A DNA stretch of 64,000 bases, taken from an uncultured Sulfurovum sp. GTDB taxonomy: Bacteria > Campylobacterota > Campylobacteria > Campylobacterales > Sulfurovaceae. Below are positions 63,161-64,000 of the stretch, one piece after another; position 1 is the first letter of the stretch, and the number at the start of each line of letters is the position of its first letter. A program made the position numbers and the translations under genes. The stretch spans positions 21,698-85,697 of the forward strand of contig CACVAP010000074.1 of the NCBI GenBank assembly GCA_902727895.1, given 5' to 3'. Under the pieces are notes generated by a model. That model ran no database searches, was not told where the DNA came from, and was given only the letters and a program-made list of their open reading frames with translations.

Positions 63161-63230
63161 ATAAAAATAATATACAACAATAACAACACAGTAAACTTGA
63201 TATACTAAAGAAAAATTAAAAGGAATTTCT

Positions 63231-63863
63231 ATGATTCAGAAAATCTCTCTAAGCCTTATCACTCTCTTTACACTAAGTAATACCAACCTAGTTGCAAGTG
63301 AATTAAAACCAATGATCCAAGTTGGTTATGATTTTGGTGGAGAAACACTTGCTACCGTTGAACACTATGACTACTACAATGGATATGATACAAGTAAAGT
63401 ACGTGCTGGACAAGGTTTTAGCTTTGAGGCTGGAGCTGCTGTAGAAATACCAAATAATGCTATTGAATTACAGTTTTTAGTCGGATATAAATTTGACAGA
63501 GAAAGTTCTTATAATGGTTCAGTTACTTGGGATCAAATTCCTTTCACTGCACTTGCTATGATTAATGCAAACAGATGGAAATTTGGTGGAGGTATTACTT
63601 ATCACTTAAATCCTAAACTTTCTGGTAATTTTACAGGCTATGACAATGGTCGATATTTCGATGATTCTGTTGATGATGAATATGAAAACAGTGTCGGAGG
63701 TGTTGTCCAAGTACAATATATGATGTCAGAAGCAGCAGCTGTTGGATTAAGAGGTACTTTTATTGACTACAAACTTAAAAGTGATTCTTCTGTTGTTGCC
63801 AATGGAAATAGTGTAGGAATTAATTTTAGTTACAAGTTTGGTAACCATTCAGAGTTTAGATAA
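63231..63863 (+). CDS. Outer-membrane beta-barrel protein
   Basis: A 210-residue protein with a signal peptide (about 1-23, ending LVAS). The rest is a small barrel with alternating strands, for example MIQVGYDFGGETLATVEHYD and GGGITYHLNPKLSGNF. It ends in GINFSYKFGNHSEFR; the terminal Phe-Arg is slightly off the usual terminal Phe. No specific family was recognised. AAAGGA precedes the ATG, and a G+C-rich terminator follows. Confidence 0.75.
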   Translation: MIQKISLSLITLFTLSNTNLVASELKPMIQVGYDFGGETLATVEHYDYYNGYDTSKVRAGQGFSFEAGAAVEIPNNAIELQFLVGYKFDRESSYNGSVTWDQIPFTALAMINANRWKFGGGITYHLNPKLSGNFTGYDNGRYFDDSVDDEYENSVGGVVQVQYMMSEAAAVGLRGTFIDYKLKSDSSVVANGNSVGINFSYKFGNHSEFR

Positions 63864-63866
63864 ACT

Positions 63867-63889
63867 AGCCCACCCCTCAAGGGGGCTTT
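63867..63889. terminator. G+C-rich terminator between convergent genes
   Basis: AGCCCACCCCT and AGGGGGCT form a strong stem directly after the barrel gene and 4 bases before the stop of the minus-strand partial gene, with a short T-run on the plus strand. It can serve both genes. Confidence 0.6.
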
Positions 63890-63892
63890 AGG

Positions 63893-64000
63893 TTAAGCGT
63901 TAGACCCTAATTCTTTTCTAAAGAAGAAGATACCCAGAGCCGAGATAGCGAATAGGATGATAAGGATAGACCAAGAACCTAAAGTTGGAATAGAATCACT
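63893..64000 (-). CDS. C-terminus of an exported protein with IPTL-CTERM sorting signal (partial)
   Basis: On the minus strand 35 codons run from the window edge to TAA 63893-63895. They encode SDSIPTLGSWSI, a hydrophobic helix of about 18 residues (LIILFAISALGIFFF) and then RKELGSNA. The IPTL box, Trp, helix and short Arg-rich tail are the layout of the IPTL-CTERM domain, an exosortase/archaeosortase-type C-terminal sorting signal. The protein is therefore probably a large secreted surface protein whose body lies beyond the right edge. Codon choice is less A+T-rich than in neighbours. Confidence 0.8.
   Translation of the reverse strand, partial: SDSIPTLGSWSILIILFAISALGIFFFRKELGSNA

Noticed and set aside
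1..64000. CRISPR array, rRNA, tRNA or insertion sequence
   Set aside because: No regularly spaced direct repeats, no cloverleaf-like sequence with CCA end, no conserved rRNA segment and no transposase were found on reading all intergenic regions.

Overview
The window is A+T-rich bacterial chromosome that looks like a member of the Campylobacterota (Epsilonproteobacteria), probably a sulfurimonad or Sulfurovum-like marine or vent type. The reasons are the block fabZ-lpxA-clpX-mreB-mreC, a XerH-type single tyrosine recombinase, an epoxyqueuosine reductase of the QueH type, a UbiD-type decarboxylase next to redox proteins, a pckA/oadGAB cluster, and the very A+T-rich promoters. The genus is inference. 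No rRNA, tRNA, CRISPR array, prophage or insertion sequence was found. Genes are closely packed, and no gene-free gap longer than 300 bases was seen.

Layout. (1) 1-4193, minus strand: an accessory two-gene unit. A SMEK-STAND-TPR NTPase gene overlaps a DEAD/DEAH-type helicase gene by 8 bases. The helicase frame is cut by one TAA, and the same frame then stays open to the left edge, encoding the rest of a zinc ribbon and integrase-type repeat units. This is the best candidate for an undescribed (probably antiviral) system. (2) 4411-19117: a SUV3-like RNA helicase, a YiiX-type lipoprotein, an M50 membrane protease, pckA and oadGAB (oxaloacetate metabolism), a DEAD-box helicase, uppP, serB and a secreted alpha/beta hydrolase. 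(3) 19197-30385: a long plus-strand run with metF, a FUN14-like gene, lpxB, queH, fabZ, lpxA, clpX, mreB and mreC. It ends in a MotA/TolQ-like plus MotB/OmpA-like stator pair and a 48-residue basic peptide. (4) 30374-41924: a HIT protein, bioA, a PpiD/SurA-like chaperone, ftsA-ftsZ, a polysaccharide deacetylase, a haem lipoprotein, a UbiD-family decarboxylase, an orphan TRAP-type binding protein and a PAS protein. (5) 41990-50140, minus strand: a complete type I restriction-modification locus (hsdM, hsdS, hsdR) followed by a YchJ-like gene and two von Willebrand (Bat) genes. (6) 50293-64000: a small secreted peptide, an OprD-like porin, rplU-rpmA, a VKOR-glutaredoxin fusion, a YfgM-like/BamB-like pair, xerH, an L,D-transpeptidase, a dicarboxylate symporter, pepD, radA and outer-membrane proteins. 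At the right edge is the C-terminus of a protein with an IPTL-CTERM sorting signal.

How it fits together. Most of the window is envelope and division housekeeping (lipid A, peptidoglycan, MreBC, FtsAZ, outer-membrane assembly) plus gluconeogenic carbon handling. Two DNA-defence islands stand out: the SMEK-STAND/helicase unit and the type I restriction locus. Small palindromic elements sharing the head GTAGGGTG lie beside both islands and upstream of ubiD. A 23-base sequence occurs exactly twice, at the same distance from a -10-like box, upstream of radA and of an uncharacterised gene.
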